A DNA stretch of 64,000 bases from Oscillospiraceae bacterium (GCA_028720105.1 JAQYLI010000004.1:62001-126000), one strand, 5' to 3'. Positions 8,317-17,461 are shown, counted from the first letter of the stretch. Notes: generated by a model from the letters alone, not told the origin. Numbers and translations are program-made.

Positions 8317-8784
8317 ATGAAAAAAGGAAAATTAAGGGGCTTTACGCTCATCGAGATTATTGTGGTCATAGCAATTATCGGAGCGCTTGCGGCAATAATT
8401 ATTCCTTCTATCATCGGATATACTCATCAGGCAAGAGCGGCGGTCATAACAGGCAATGCCAGAAATGTCTACAATGCTGCAAAGATGGCTGTTCTCGAGT
8501 CATTTGAGCAGAAGAATATTAACCCCGGCGAAATTTATATCGGAGACGATTCGGGCACTGCTCACGCAGTGGGAGGTTCGGACGATCTTTCCGTGGGAAA
8601 ATTTATGGGCGATGATTTTGAGGGACATTACGCCTTTGTTATCTCCGATGGCGGAAACGACGTGGATTATGCCGTGTGGAGCAATAATTACGCTATAAAC
8701 CAGAGCGATGTCAGAGTTTATTCCGCAAACGAGATCGAGGCGGACGTGACGGGAAGGGGTATCGGCAGTTATCCCAACAGCTGA
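8317..8784 (+). CDS. Orphan type IV prepilin-like protein
   Basis: Prepilin of 155 residues. The class III signal is textbook: a short basic leader MKKGKLRG cut before FTLIE, then a hydrophobic helix (IIVVIAIIGALAAIIIPS). The rest (~35-155) is a small globular pilin head without a named family. ATG 8317 follows GGGAGGGAAGG; the longer frame from 8284 would bury the leader. No prepilin peptidase, PilB/PilT ATPase or PilC is nearby, so assembly must rely on proteins encoded elsewhere. The next gene encodes a small membrane protein on the same strand. It could be a pseudopilin of a secretion or competence machine rather than a pilus subunit. Confidence 0.88.
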   Translation: MKKGKLRGFTLIEIIVVIAIIGALAAIIIPSIIGYTHQARAAVITGNARNVYNAAKMAVLESFEQKNINPGEIYIGDDSGTAHAVGGSDDLSVGKFMGDDFEGHYAFVISDGGNDVDYAVWSNNYAINQSDVRVYSANEIEADVTGRGIGSYPNS

Positions 8785-8844
8785 TAAAAAATAAAAGACT
8801 GTTTAAAGTTTTGCGAAACCAATTTTTTTAAGCGGGGTGCGGTT

Positions 8845-9213
8845 ATGGGAGCTTTTTTCAGTCTCAGAAGGACCTGCGGCTGTATGGCAGCGGCAGCGGT
8901 CATTTCTTACATAGTTATGCGTATTCACAGCGGATATCTCGCCTTTGCTGCGGCGGAGACGGGTGCGGTATGGAGTGAGATATTCTTTGCTGTTCAGACA
9001 GTTTTACTGATATGTGAATGGATTTTCGGGCTTATCGCGGTGGGAAGCTGTATTTTTTACCGTCCCTCTGTCCCGGGCATCGGCGGGGCGCTGATAAAGC
9101 TTCTGCTAATTGCCGTTATGTCCGCTTTTACTCTGTTTATCCTGTGGCTGGTGGCGGAATTTGGCGGAGCCAACGCTTTATCTGCCGCGGAAGCAAAAAT
9201 TTTTTTCGGTTAA
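8845..9213 (+). CDS. Small membrane protein of unknown function
   Basis: 122 residues with three hydrophobic segments (about 12-34, 42-70 and 80-108) and a short polar tail. I do not recognise a family. It starts 60 bases after the prepilin stop; SD-like GCGGGGTGCGG precedes ATG 8845. Its position suggests cotranscription with the prepilin gene, since no terminator lies between them. A role as membrane partner of the prepilin is only a guess from proximity. Confidence 0.65.
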   Translation: MGAFFSLRRTCGCMAAAAVISYIVMRIHSGYLAFAAAETGAVWSEIFFAVQTVLLICEWIFGLIAVGSCIFYRPSVPGIGGALIKLLLIAVMSAFTLFILWLVAEFGGANALSAAEAKIFFG

Positions 9214-9216
9214 ATA

Positions 9217-9254
9217 AATATCCCTGACGGAGAAGTCTGACCGTCAGGGATATT
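9217..9254. terminator. Convergent hairpin between the membrane-protein gene and padR
   Basis: Perfect 14-bp stem AATATCCCTGACGG (9217-9230) / CCGTCAGGGATATT (9241-9254), ending one base before the padR stop. No long T-run on either side, but position between convergent genes supports terminator function. Confidence 0.75.
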
Positions 9255-9569
9255 CTACTTTATTCCCAGCTTTTCCATTGCCCCCGTGATGTCGCGCCAT
9301 TCGGAGAGCATTTTCCTAAGCTCTTCCCGACCTTTGGGAGTGACCCGATAATATTTTCGTTTGGGACCTCCCGAGTGTTCCCCGAAGTAACATTCGGTGC
9401 AGCCGTCGGCGTGAAGCCTTCTCAGCACGGCATAAACGGTGCTTTCGTTTATTTCGGGGAAAAGCTCCGTTATCCGCTTCATAATATCGTAGCCGTAAAG
9501 CTCGTCTGTGGTGAGGGTGTATAGTATGGACAGCTCCAATACGCCCTTTTTCATCTGCCCCTTATCCAT
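9255..9569 (-). CDS. PadR-family transcriptional regulator
   Basis: 104-residue PadR regulator: KKGVLELSILYTLTTDELYG at the N-terminus, the wing-helix core ESTVYAVLRRLHADGC and the GGPKRKYYRVTPKG wing. PadR proteins are dimeric repressors, often of adjacent membrane-protein genes. Here it overlaps the end of the HAAS-domain gene by eight bases and follows it in the operon, the usual padR-HAAS pairing in Firmicutes, though in many genomes padR comes first. Likely target: the operon promoter at 10585-10613, which is flanked by repeated TACTACTGTT sequences. The effector is unknown. Confidence 0.9.
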   Translation of the reverse strand: MDKGQMKKGVLELSILYTLTTDELYGYDIMKRITELFPEINESTVYAVLRRLHADGCTECYFGEHSGGPKRKYYRVTPKGREELRKMLSEWRDITGAMEKLGIK

Positions 9570-10536
9570 TTTCCGCCGCCTTTTTTCTTCGGAGTATGAG
9601 AGTTACAGCAAGCGCCAGCACTCCGCAAACGAGTCCGGCTATCAGATAGATATGGTATGATATAGCTTTGAAAAAGTCAAATTTAGGAGCTAAGGGGTCT
9701 ATTCGGCTTGCGGTTACCCACAGCTTGTCATTGAATGTAAGGGCGAAAAGTGCGGGGTATAGCGAGGCTGTGTTCAAAGCATTTTTATCCGTTACCGACA
9801 GCAGGATAATGCAGAAAGCCGATATAGGCAGTATGTAAAACAGCGCTTTTATCATTCCGAGAGATGCCATATCAAGTATCGACAAGGAATATTTTGATGA
9901 GGCGGACAGCAGGCGTATGAGGGTCACAGCCGAAAAAACGGTCACGGCTCCTGCAAGAATTGCTCCGACAATATTTCTGCTCTTTATGCAGCAAATAATA
10001 AGCAGAGCCATTGAAACGATCATAATGATTACGAAACATACTGCGGAAGAAAATGCAGAAGTAAGTATCCCGTCCGCAAATTCGAACTTTACAAAATATT
10101 GCAGGAATATTCCCCCAACAGCCGTTAGCATTGCGGAAATAAAGGGCAAAGGCTCCGCAGGATATCGGGATATGGCTATTGCAGTGCCTTTTGGCGACTC
10201 GCAGACTAAAAATAAAAGTGGAGGCAGGAATATAAGAGCGATGAATGGCTCCCACAATGTGTTTAAAGCGGCATAATGCAGGATAAGCGCTATAATTATG
10301 CATACAGCAGGTCTTACAGCGGCAGGAAAGATATTTTTCCGCCCTGCCGAAAGCTCAGCCGCCGCCGCTTTGGGCGAGCCGAGACCCTCACATATTTCCT
10401 CCTCGGACTTACCCTCGGTAATTCCTGCTTCAAAGCACTCCTCCATATCGTCCATAATATCCAGCAGCTCCTCAGAGGAAAGCTTGAAGCGCAGGCTGTT
10501 TCGGAGAGAATTAAGATACTGCTTTTTTGTCATCAT
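9562..10536 (-). CDS. HAAS-domain membrane protein (DUF1700-like)
   Basis: Residues 1-65 form a HAAS signalling-helix domain (YLNSLRNSLRFKLSSEELLD, then GKSEEEICEGLGSPKAAAAEL), the partner domain usually encoded with PadR regulators. The remaining ~260 residues hold about eight hydrophobic segments. ATG 10536 follows AAAAGG by eight bases and is preferred over the GTG at 10542. First gene of an operon with padR. HAAS proteins are thought to pass signals between membrane components and PadR-type regulators; the membrane part here is not a family I can name. Confidence 0.8.
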   Translation of the reverse strand: MMTKKQYLNSLRNSLRFKLSSEELLDIMDDMEECFEAGITEGKSEEEICEGLGSPKAAAAELSAGRKNIFPAAVRPAVCIIIALILHYAALNTLWEPFIALIFLPPLLFLVCESPKGTAIAISRYPAEPLPFISAMLTAVGGIFLQYFVKFEFADGILTSAFSSAVCFVIIMIVSMALLIICCIKSRNIVGAILAGAVTVFSAVTLIRLLSASSKYSLSILDMASLGMIKALFYILPISAFCIILLSVTDKNALNTASLYPALFALTFNDKLWVTASRIDPLAPKFDFFKAISYHIYLIAGLVCGVLALAVTLILRRKKAAENG

Positions 10537-10550
10537 TATCACGACCTTTT

Positions 10551-10603
10551 TACTACTGTTTAATGAATAGTAGATTTGCTGTAAATAATATCATACTACT
10601 GTT
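10551..10603. promoter_or_regulatory. Repeated TACTACTGTT boxes, likely PadR operators
   Basis: The 10-mer TACTACTGTT occurs at 10551-10560 and again at 10594-10603, 43 bases (about four helical turns) apart. The first box is half of an inverted repeat, CTACTGTT-N5-AATAGTAG (10553-10573), close to the AT-rich dyads PadR proteins bind. The second lies in the -35/-10 spacer of the operon promoter, so binding would block transcription. Confidence 0.55.
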
Positions 10604-10613
10604 CAAAAGTCAA
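10585..10613 (-). promoter_or_regulatory. Promoter of the HAAS-padR operon
   Basis: On the minus strand TTGACT (10608-10613), 17-base spacer ending TATGA, TATTAT (10585-10590). Confidence 0.75.
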
Positions 10614-10704
10614 TAGTTTTTCAAAAAATGACATAAATGATTTTTTTCTGCCTCCGAAAGTGACGTATGAGTGCAGAAATTTAAGGATATATCAAGAAAA
10701 ACAG

Positions 10705-10733
10705 TTGAAATAAGCGAAAAAATATGATATAAT
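10705..10733 (+). promoter_or_regulatory. Promoter of the EAL-protein gene
   Basis: TTGAAA (10705-10710), 17-base spacer ending TATGA, TATAAT (10728-10733). Confidence 0.85.
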
Positions 10734-10750
10734 AAAATTACTTATTATTT

Positions 10751-10787
10751 GGCAGTTTTCGGAAACGTCGGACCATTCCGGACTGCC
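10751..10787 (+). other. Leader hairpin before the EAL-protein gene
   Basis: GGCAGT (10751-10756) pairs with ACTGCC (10782-10787) and CGGAA (10760-10764) with TTCCG (10776-10780), with a small bulge. It ends just before the AAGGGA ribosome site. No T-run, so not a terminator; it may stabilise the leader or affect translation. It lacks c-di-GMP riboswitch signatures. Confidence 0.45.
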
Positions 10788-10803
10788 TGAAAGGGAGATA
10801 GAA

Positions 10804-12732
10804 ATGGAATTCGGCTTCGGCTCAAGTATTCGTCTGCAGGTAGCTGCGCTTTGCTTTATTATCATCGTTATCATTGACTTTATCAGATCAAAGCGTATAA
10901 AGCTTCTCACGACTCGTATATTCAGCGCAATGCTGGGTACGTCGGCGATATATATGCTTTTTGACATTATGACCATATTCACTATTACGAATTTAACAAA
11001 TTCCCCCATAAACGAGATCGTTCATAAGATATTCTTTATTCTTATGCTTTCTGTTGTGTTTCTTATGTCGGCTTATGTCGAATTTACGGGAAATGCGCGG
11101 AACAAGAATATCAACAATGTGCTGACCGCAGTCTGGGTCCTGCCGTATATCGTCTGCGTTATAGGAATGATCCCGGCGGAGCTTTACTATAAATGTGATG
11201 CCAAGGGCGTTTATTCATACGGTCCTGCGGTGGGATTTCTGTATGTGGGAGTGGCAATATACATTACCGTTACTTTTGTTGAGACATTCAGATATAAGGC
11301 TTCAATGACCGAAAAGAAACGCTTTGCTCTGAGAATGCAGCTTATAATATGGCTTGCCGTGGCTCTGATACAGTTTGCAAATCCCTATATGCTCCTTTCC
11401 GGTCTTGCAATATCCCTCAGTGTTACCGCACTTTACTTCTCCTTTGAAAATCCCAATGAAAATATTGATGAGAACACAGGTGCGTTCAATGCCCGTGCCT
11501 TTTCACAGGTGTTTTACGAGACAGTCAACTGTATCGGGTCAAAGCCTGTAAGGGTGGCTGCTCTTGTTATCGACGACGAGAACATCGTTATCGGAAGTAT
11601 CGGCTACTACCGCTTTGAAAGCCTTATGGCAATGGTTGCGGACGATATGAGATATATGTTTATGAAACCTGTTTACCGTATCAAAAGCAACGTGTTTGCA
11701 GTAATAGTTCCCGAGAGCGACAGCGATTTCTCTGACAGGCTGGTGAAGCTTGAAAGAAAGCTTTCCTTCCCTTACAGTCTGGAGGACGCTTCCATTCAGC
11801 TGAGGACCCACGCTGTAACTATGAACTGCCCCGAGATAACAAGCGAGCCTGCGGACATTGCGGAGCTTGTTGCCTGCGGCTCGGAATACGGCGGAACAGG
11901 CTTTGTAAGAGAGGTAAACAGCGACATTGTTAACCGCAAGAAGCGCAGCGAGATACTCAGCCGTATGATGATAGACGCAATTCAGAATGACGGCTTCGAG
12001 GTTGTCTATCAGCCGATCTTCTCAACGGAGAAAAAGGCGTTTGTCTCCTCCGAAGCTCTTGTAAGGCTCAAGGACAAGGAGACCATCGGATTTGTTTCCC
12101 CCGAGGAATTTATCCCTCTTGCGGAGAAGAACGGCTACATTATCAGGATAGGCGAGATAGTTTTTGAAAAGGTTTGCAAAACCATAAGGACTATGCGCGA
12201 TATGGGGCTTACCCTGGATTACATCGAGGTGAACCTTTCCGCGCTGCAGAGCATTGACGAGGCTGTTCCCAAGGGCTTTTCCGAGATAATGAAAAAATAC
12301 GGCATTTCCCCCGACTCCATAAATCTTGAGATAACCGAGACCACCGCTGTTGAGTCCGCTTCAATGCTTGAAAAGAATATGAAGCGTTTCAGAGCTATGG
12401 GCTGCAGCTTCTCTATGGATGATTTCGGAACGGGTTATTCCAACCTTTCAAAGATGTCCGAGGTAAATTACGACCTTGTTAAGTTCGACAAGAGCCTTAT
12501 CTGGCCCAGCTTCGGTGAAAACAAGAAGGAAAAATCCGAGATAATCCTTACAAATACCGTGAATATGGTAAGCTCTCTTGGCGCACATATCGTTGCGGAG
12601 GGCGTTGAGACCGAGGAAATGGCACAGGGGCTTGCGGATATGGGCGTGCATTATTTACAGGGGTATTACTATTCCCGTCCCATTTCCGAGGAAGCATATA
12701 TTGAATTTATAAGAGAAAAGCAGGCAGGCTGA
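10804..12732 (+). CDS. Membrane-anchored EAL phosphodiesterase with degenerate GGDEF domain
   Basis: 642 residues: about seven hydrophobic segments (1-215), a degenerate GGDEF domain (~220-370, recognisable by DENTGAFNARAF but with KSNVF where GGDEF should be), then an EAL domain (~390-640) expected to hydrolyse c-di-GMP to pGpG. Catalytic residues look complete: EAL at 417-419, EVNLSALQ, LEITET, DDFGTGYSNL, VKFDKSLI, AEGVETEE and YLQGYYYSRP. ATG 10804 follows AAGGGA. Its stop overlaps the next start by one base. The membrane half probably senses something at or in the membrane; the ligand is unknown. Confidence 0.92.
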   Translation: MEFGFGSSIRLQVAALCFIIIVIIDFIRSKRIKLLTTRIFSAMLGTSAIYMLFDIMTIFTITNLTNSPINEIVHKIFFILMLSVVFLMSAYVEFTGNARNKNINNVLTAVWVLPYIVCVIGMIPAELYYKCDAKGVYSYGPAVGFLYVGVAIYITVTFVETFRYKASMTEKKRFALRMQLIIWLAVALIQFANPYMLLSGLAISLSVTALYFSFENPNENIDENTGAFNARAFSQVFYETVNCIGSKPVRVAALVIDDENIVIGSIGYYRFESLMAMVADDMRYMFMKPVYRIKSNVFAVIVPESDSDFSDRLVKLERKLSFPYSLEDASIQLRTHAVTMNCPEITSEPADIAELVACGSEYGGTGFVREVNSDIVNRKKRSEILSRMMIDAIQNDGFEVVYQPIFSTEKKAFVSSEALVRLKDKETIGFVSPEEFIPLAEKNGYIIRIGEIVFEKVCKTIRTMRDMGLTLDYIEVNLSALQSIDEAVPKGFSEIMKKYGISPDSINLEITETTAVESASMLEKNMKRFRAMGCSFSMDDFGTGYSNLSKMSEVNYDLVKFDKSLIWPSFGENKKEKSEIILTNTVNMVSSLGAHIVAEGVETEEMAQGLADMGVHYLQGYYYSRPISEEAYIEFIREKQAG

Positions 12733-14486
12733 TGGATATAAGAGAACACCTTAAAGAACACATTCTTATTGCGGACGGCTCATTCGGCATGTATTATGCG
12801 GAGAAGTACCGCACGGAGGAAAGCCCCGAGCTTGCAAATACCCTCCACCCGGAGCGTGTAAGGGCTATCCACAGGGAGTACATTGCCGCAGGTGCCGAGC
12901 TTATCCGCACTAACACCTTTGCTTCAAACACTTTGGTGCTTAAAATGCCTCGGGAAAGCGTTTCGGAAAATATTTCCGCCGCCGCAGACATTGCCCTTGA
13001 GTGCGCGGGAGACAGCGTGTTTGCGGCAGGAGACATCGGAGAGATGAGGGGAGTATCTCCCGAGAACGCCGCTGAGGAATATGTGAGGGCGGCGGAGATA
13101 TTTCTCGGAAAGGGAATTTACATAATAAACTTTGAGTCCTTTTCGGACACGGCTTCGCTGCTGCCTGCAATGGAGAAGCTTCGCGGCAGATACGGTTCGG
13201 ACGTGTTTATTATGGCATCTTTCTGCGTTGACAGATACGGGAGCAGTCCCTCGGGGCGCAGCGCGGGACGGCTTATGTCTGAAGCCGCAGGACTTGCGGA
13301 CTGCGTGGGACTTAATTGTGGCGTGGGACCTGTCCATATGAGAGGGGTATTAAAAAGCGTTTCTCTCCCCGAAAAGGTTTTTCTTTCGGTTCTGCCCAAT
13401 TCGGGATATCCCGTACTGTCGCGAAATCAGATATCTTTCGGAAACGCCGCAGGTTATTTCGGAGATAAAATGGGCGAGCTTGCGGAAACGGGCGTTAATA
13501 TAGTAGGCGGCTGCTGCGGAACCGACCCCTCATACATCGAAAAAACAGCCGAAAAGCTGAAAGGCGCATATCCTGCAAATAGAGCCGTTTCGGAAAAGAG
13601 CGGCGCTAAAAAAACTGTTCATTCGGGATTTATTTACGGCGCGGACGGAAAATTACGCAAAGATAAGCTTATTGCCGCAGAGCTTGTTCCCCCTCTTGAC
13701 GGCGATGACGAGAAACTTATGGAGTCGGCGCATTTTCTTAAAAATGCGGGAGCGGACGTGCTTACCTTTCCCGACTCTCCCTCGGGACGAACAAGGGCGG
13801 ACTCCGTTCTTATGGCGGCAAAGGTGCGCAGGGAAACGGGTATGGAGGTAATGCCCCATATCTGCTGCCGTGACAAGAACGCTCTTGCTATCCGCTCGGC
13901 GCTTATGGGCGCTCACATAAATGATATCGGCAATGCGCTGATGATAACGGGAGACCCCGTTCCTGCTTCCGCAAGGCAGTCAGTGAAATCCGTATTCAAT
14001 TTTGACTCGGTGGGACTGCTGAAAATAGCTTCGGAGCTTAATCTTGATATGTTCTCCGAACGTCCCATATGCTGCGGCGGCGCTGTAAATCAGAACCGCA
14101 GGAACATTGAAAACGAGATACTCAGAGTTAAAAAGAAAATGGCGGCAGGGGCGGAGTTTTTTATGTCCCAGCCTGTTTTCACAGCCGAGGACGCAGAAAG
14201 GCTCAGGCGCATCAAAACTGAAACGGGCGCCTTTCTCCTCTGCGGCATAATGCCTCTTGTGAGCCGCAGGAATGCTCTTTTTATGAAAAACGAGATATCC
14301 GGTGTGAATGTTACCGATGAGATAATTGCAAGATATCCCGAAAACGGCTCGAAAGAAGAGGGCGAGGCGGCAGGAATTGTTCTTGCAAAAGAGGTCATAC
14401 ATATGGTTGAGGACTTTGCGGACGGATATTATTTCACATTTCCCTTTAATCGTGTTCAGATGCTGCCTGCCATTCTGGGAAAGTAA
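12732..14486 (+). CDS. Bifunctional homocysteine S-methyltransferase / methylenetetrahydrofolate reductase
   Basis: 584 residues, two domains. Residues 1-285 are a zinc-dependent homocysteine methyltransferase, with ligands in GLNCGVGP (Cys196) and GGCCGT (Cys261, Cys262). Residues ~305-584 are an MTHFR-type TIM barrel that binds FAD and reduces methylene-THF. This YitJ-like fusion supplies methyl groups for methionine synthesis. Start ATG 12732 shares its A with the TGA of the EAL gene, so translation is coupled to a signalling gene, an odd pairing that may only reflect compact packing. Length is close to the family norm (~600). Confidence 0.9.
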   Translation: MDIREHLKEHILIADGSFGMYYAEKYRTEESPELANTLHPERVRAIHREYIAAGAELIRTNTFASNTLVLKMPRESVSENISAAADIALECAGDSVFAAGDIGEMRGVSPENAAEEYVRAAEIFLGKGIYIINFESFSDTASLLPAMEKLRGRYGSDVFIMASFCVDRYGSSPSGRSAGRLMSEAAGLADCVGLNCGVGPVHMRGVLKSVSLPEKVFLSVLPNSGYPVLSRNQISFGNAAGYFGDKMGELAETGVNIVGGCCGTDPSYIEKTAEKLKGAYPANRAVSEKSGAKKTVHSGFIYGADGKLRKDKLIAAELVPPLDGDDEKLMESAHFLKNAGADVLTFPDSPSGRTRADSVLMAAKVRRETGMEVMPHICCRDKNALAIRSALMGAHINDIGNALMITGDPVPASARQSVKSVFNFDSVGLLKIASELNLDMFSERPICCGGAVNQNRRNIENEILRVKKKMAAGAEFFMSQPVFTAEDAERLRRIKTETGAFLLCGIMPLVSRRNALFMKNEISGVNVTDEIIARYPENGSKEEGEAAGIVLAKEVIHMVEDFADGYYFTFPFNRVQMLPAILGK

Positions 14487-14591
14487 TGCCTGAAAAGCGG
14501 CGGTATAAAGTGTGTTTGCTCAATTTTTTTTGATTGTGGGACGATTTTTTGGGCATAAGGGATAAATTTGCCGGAAATGTTAAATTTTAAG

Positions 14592-14619
14592 TTGTGTTTA
14601 AGGAAAAGTATGATATAAT
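14592..14619 (+). promoter_or_regulatory. Promoter of the hybrid histidine kinase gene
   Basis: TTGTGT (14592-14597), 16-base spacer ending TATGA, TATAAT (14614-14619), 34 bases before the ATG. Confidence 0.75.
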
Positions 14620-14653
14620 TATATAAATCATATATGGGAAAGAGGCGCGAGCT

Positions 14654-17461
14654 ATGTGGGAGTTCTTACGGGAGCTTAAAAAAGACGCCGATGAGTCAGA
14701 CAGCAGGACTCTCGGGCTTATTACCTTTGCTGTTGCATTTATCGGATTTTTTATGTGTGCGGTGAACATAATCACCCGTTCATGGGTCATGGCGGCTATA
14801 ACCGGGGGACTTAGCCTGTGGTGCATTGTTGTTTTTCTCCTCTTCAGAAAGTCGGGCAGTCTGATGGCGGTAAGCGCAGGCACTCTTTCCGCCATTGGCA
14901 TTATGATGATGTATTTTCTGGTGACGGGCGGCGTTGACGGCTTCAGCATCGTCTGGCTCCTGCTGGTCCCGCCTATCGGGATATATTGCTACAAGCTTTA
15001 TTACGGCGGAGCCTTCAGCATATTTCTGGGAATGCTTATCGCCGTTTACCTGTGGACGCCCCTCCACGAGCTGGGTTATGATTATTCGGACACCTACTTT
15101 CTGAGATTTCCCATCGTTTATTTCTTTGATACTGTTGTAAGCGTTTACATAAATTACAGGCTATGGCTTTCCAATAAGCAGCAGAGGGAGCTGTTGGAAA
15201 TGTCCGAACGTGCCAACAACACCAAGGGCGATTTCCTTGCCAATATGAGCCACGAGATAAGAACTCCGATGAACGCCATTGTGGGTATGTGCGAGCTTAT
15301 TCTGAGAGAAAGCGACATCAGCCCTGCTGTAAGGGAATACTGCTTTAATATTCAGAACTCGGGCAGAAGCCTGCTGTCCATAATAAATGATATCCTCGAT
15401 TTTTCAAAGATAGAATCGGGCAAAATGGAGCTTATTCCCGACGAGTTCAATATCGCCTCCACTCTAAACGACGTTATAAATATGGCGGTCACGAGAAAGG
15501 GCGACAAGAATATCGAGCTTATCGTAAGGGCAGACCCCGATATCCCCAAAGGTCTTGTGGGTGACGAGATACGTATTCGTCAGGTAATTATAAATCTTGT
15601 TACCAATGCGGTGAAATTTACCGAAAAGGGCTGCATTGTGATCAAGGTCACTCAGACTAAGCACGATTACGGCATAAATCTCTCCGTTTCCGTTGCCGAT
15701 ACGGGCATAGGCATTTCCGCCGAAAATATTGAAAAGCTTTTCAACAGCTTCCAGCAGGTGGATACCAAGAAAAACCGCGCTGTGGAGGGAACAGGTCTTG
15801 GTCTTGCCATATCAAAGCGGCTTATCAAGAGTATGGGCGGATTTTTAAACGTTTCCAGCGTTTACGGCTTAGGTTCGGAATTTCGCTTCGTTATCCCTCT
15901 CAAGGTTTCCGACAGCCGTCCCTTTATTTCCATCAAGGACGCTGAAAAGATACACGCTGCAGGCTATATTGACCTGAACAAATTCGAAAACAGGCGTGTG
16001 GCACAGGAGTACAAGACCCTTATCGGCGAGCTTGCCGAGGGGCTTCGCACGGATATTGAGCTTCTCGATACCGCCGAAGATCTGAAAGCGGCTGTGGCTT
16101 CAAAGAAATACACTCACCTTTTTGCACCCAAGGACGAATATCTTGCTAACGAGGACTTCTTTAAGGAGCAGTCACGTGACAAGACAGTTGTCGTCGTTCA
16201 GGACAGGCAGAGCGCTGTAGAAATTCCTTCCCATATGAAGTGCATATTCAAGCCCTTCTATTCCCTTTCCGTGGCTTCTGTGCTCAATAATGAAAGTATT
16301 ATTACCAATCTGAACGAACGCAGGGATTCTTCCATAAGATTTGTGGCTCCCAAGGCAAGAATACTTGTGGTAGACGACAATATCATCAATCTCAAGGTGG
16401 CTGTGGGTCTTATGAGACCCTATCATATGCAGGTGCTTACCGCCGACAGCGGACAAGCGGCTATATCTATGCTCCGCTCCAAGGATTTCCATCTGGTATT
16501 TATGGATCATATGATGCCCGAAATGGACGGCGTGGAGGCTACAAAGGCGATAAGAGCTATGGAGGGCGATTACTACAAAAAGCTGCCCATTATCGCCCTC
16601 ACTGCCAATGCGGTAAACGGCGCAAGGGATATGTTCATAAGCTCGGGCTTCAACGATTTTATGCCCAAGCCCATTGAGATGTCCTCTCTTGACAGAATGC
16701 TCAAGACCTGGCTGCCCAAGGAGCTTATCAAGGCTCCCTCGGGAGAAATGCGCTATCCCGGAGTGGACAGGAGAAAGCCCCGTACACAGAACAGTGAGCC
16801 CGAAAAGAAAGACGGTCTTATCAGCGAGGAAACGGGTATTTTCTATACAGGCGGCGACAAAGATGCATATAATGATATTCTGGGCGTATATGTCCGCAAG
16901 AGCGGTGAAAAGCTTGAGCAGATAAAAAGCCTTTTTGAGAATAAGGACTGGAAGAATTATGTTATCGAGGTCCACGCCCTGAAAAGCTCCTCTCTCACCA
17001 TCGGCTCAAAGCAGCTTTCGGAGCTTGCAAAGGAGCTTGAGCTGGCAGGCAAGGGCGGAAATTACCGCCTTATCGAAGAGAAAAACGACGCAATGCTGGA
17101 GATGTATTCCAAGGTTGCGGCAGAGGGTGCAGAACGGCTGGGTATCTCTCTGACGCCCCCCGAAACTGCGGCGGAAACTCCTGCAAATGAAGCTCCCGAA
17201 AATGAGACTGAACCGCTTCCCGCAATATCTGCCGAAAAGCTTTCGGAAATTATAAAACGTATATATTCCGCCTGCGACTCCTTTGACGGGGACGAAATAT
17301 CCGCTGCCTGCAGTGAGACAGCAGAATACAGCTTTAACGGCAAGTCTTTAAAGCCGCTGTTTGACCCGGTATGCGCCGACGCAGAGGATTTTGAGTACGA
17401 CAGCGCCCGTGAGAAAACGGAAAAGCTTGCCGCTGAGTTCGGTTTATCTGAGGATATTTGA
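14654..17461 (+). CDS. Hybrid histidine kinase with pseudo-receiver, receiver and HPt domains
   Basis: 935 residues. N-terminal membrane region (~20-175, about six hydrophobic segments); HisKA with NMSHEIRTPMNAIVG (His200); HATPase with LVTNAVKFT, VADTGIGIS and GTGLGLAISKRL; a receiver-like segment (~440-560) without a phospho-acceptor Asp but with a conserved Lys (FKPFY); a true receiver (~570-690, Asp618 in FMDHMMPEMDG); an HPt domain with VHALKSSSLTIG (His774); and a helical C-terminal tail. This is a complete intramolecular phosphorelay (His200 to Asp618 to His774). The likely next acceptor is the receiver of the REC-GGDEF protein two genes downstream. ATG 14654 follows GAAAGAGG. Confidence 0.92.
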   Translation: MWEFLRELKKDADESDSRTLGLITFAVAFIGFFMCAVNIITRSWVMAAITGGLSLWCIVVFLLFRKSGSLMAVSAGTLSAIGIMMMYFLVTGGVDGFSIVWLLLVPPIGIYCYKLYYGGAFSIFLGMLIAVYLWTPLHELGYDYSDTYFLRFPIVYFFDTVVSVYINYRLWLSNKQQRELLEMSERANNTKGDFLANMSHEIRTPMNAIVGMCELILRESDISPAVREYCFNIQNSGRSLLSIINDILDFSKIESGKMELIPDEFNIASTLNDVINMAVTRKGDKNIELIVRADPDIPKGLVGDEIRIRQVIINLVTNAVKFTEKGCIVIKVTQTKHDYGINLSVSVADTGIGISAENIEKLFNSFQQVDTKKNRAVEGTGLGLAISKRLIKSMGGFLNVSSVYGLGSEFRFVIPLKVSDSRPFISIKDAEKIHAAGYIDLNKFENRRVAQEYKTLIGELAEGLRTDIELLDTAEDLKAAVASKKYTHLFAPKDEYLANEDFFKEQSRDKTVVVVQDRQSAVEIPSHMKCIFKPFYSLSVASVLNNESIITNLNERRDSSIRFVAPKARILVVDDNIINLKVAVGLMRPYHMQVLTADSGQAAISMLRSKDFHLVFMDHMMPEMDGVEATKAIRAMEGDYYKKLPIIALTANAVNGARDMFISSGFNDFMPKPIEMSSLDRMLKTWLPKELIKAPSGEMRYPGVDRRKPRTQNSEPEKKDGLISEETGIFYTGGDKDAYNDILGVYVRKSGEKLEQIKSLFENKDWKNYVIEVHALKSSSLTIGSKQLSELAKELELAGKGGNYRLIEEKNDAMLEMYSKVAAEGAERLGISLTPPETAAETPANEAPENETEPLPAISAEKLSEIIKRIYSACDSFDGDEISAACSETAEYSFNGKSLKPLFDPVCADAEDFEYDSAREKTEKLAAEFGLSEDI

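Noticed and set aside
10734-10803. Possible c-di-GMP riboswitch upstream of the EAL gene
   Set aside because: A hairpin is present but the conserved GEMM bases and second helix are not.
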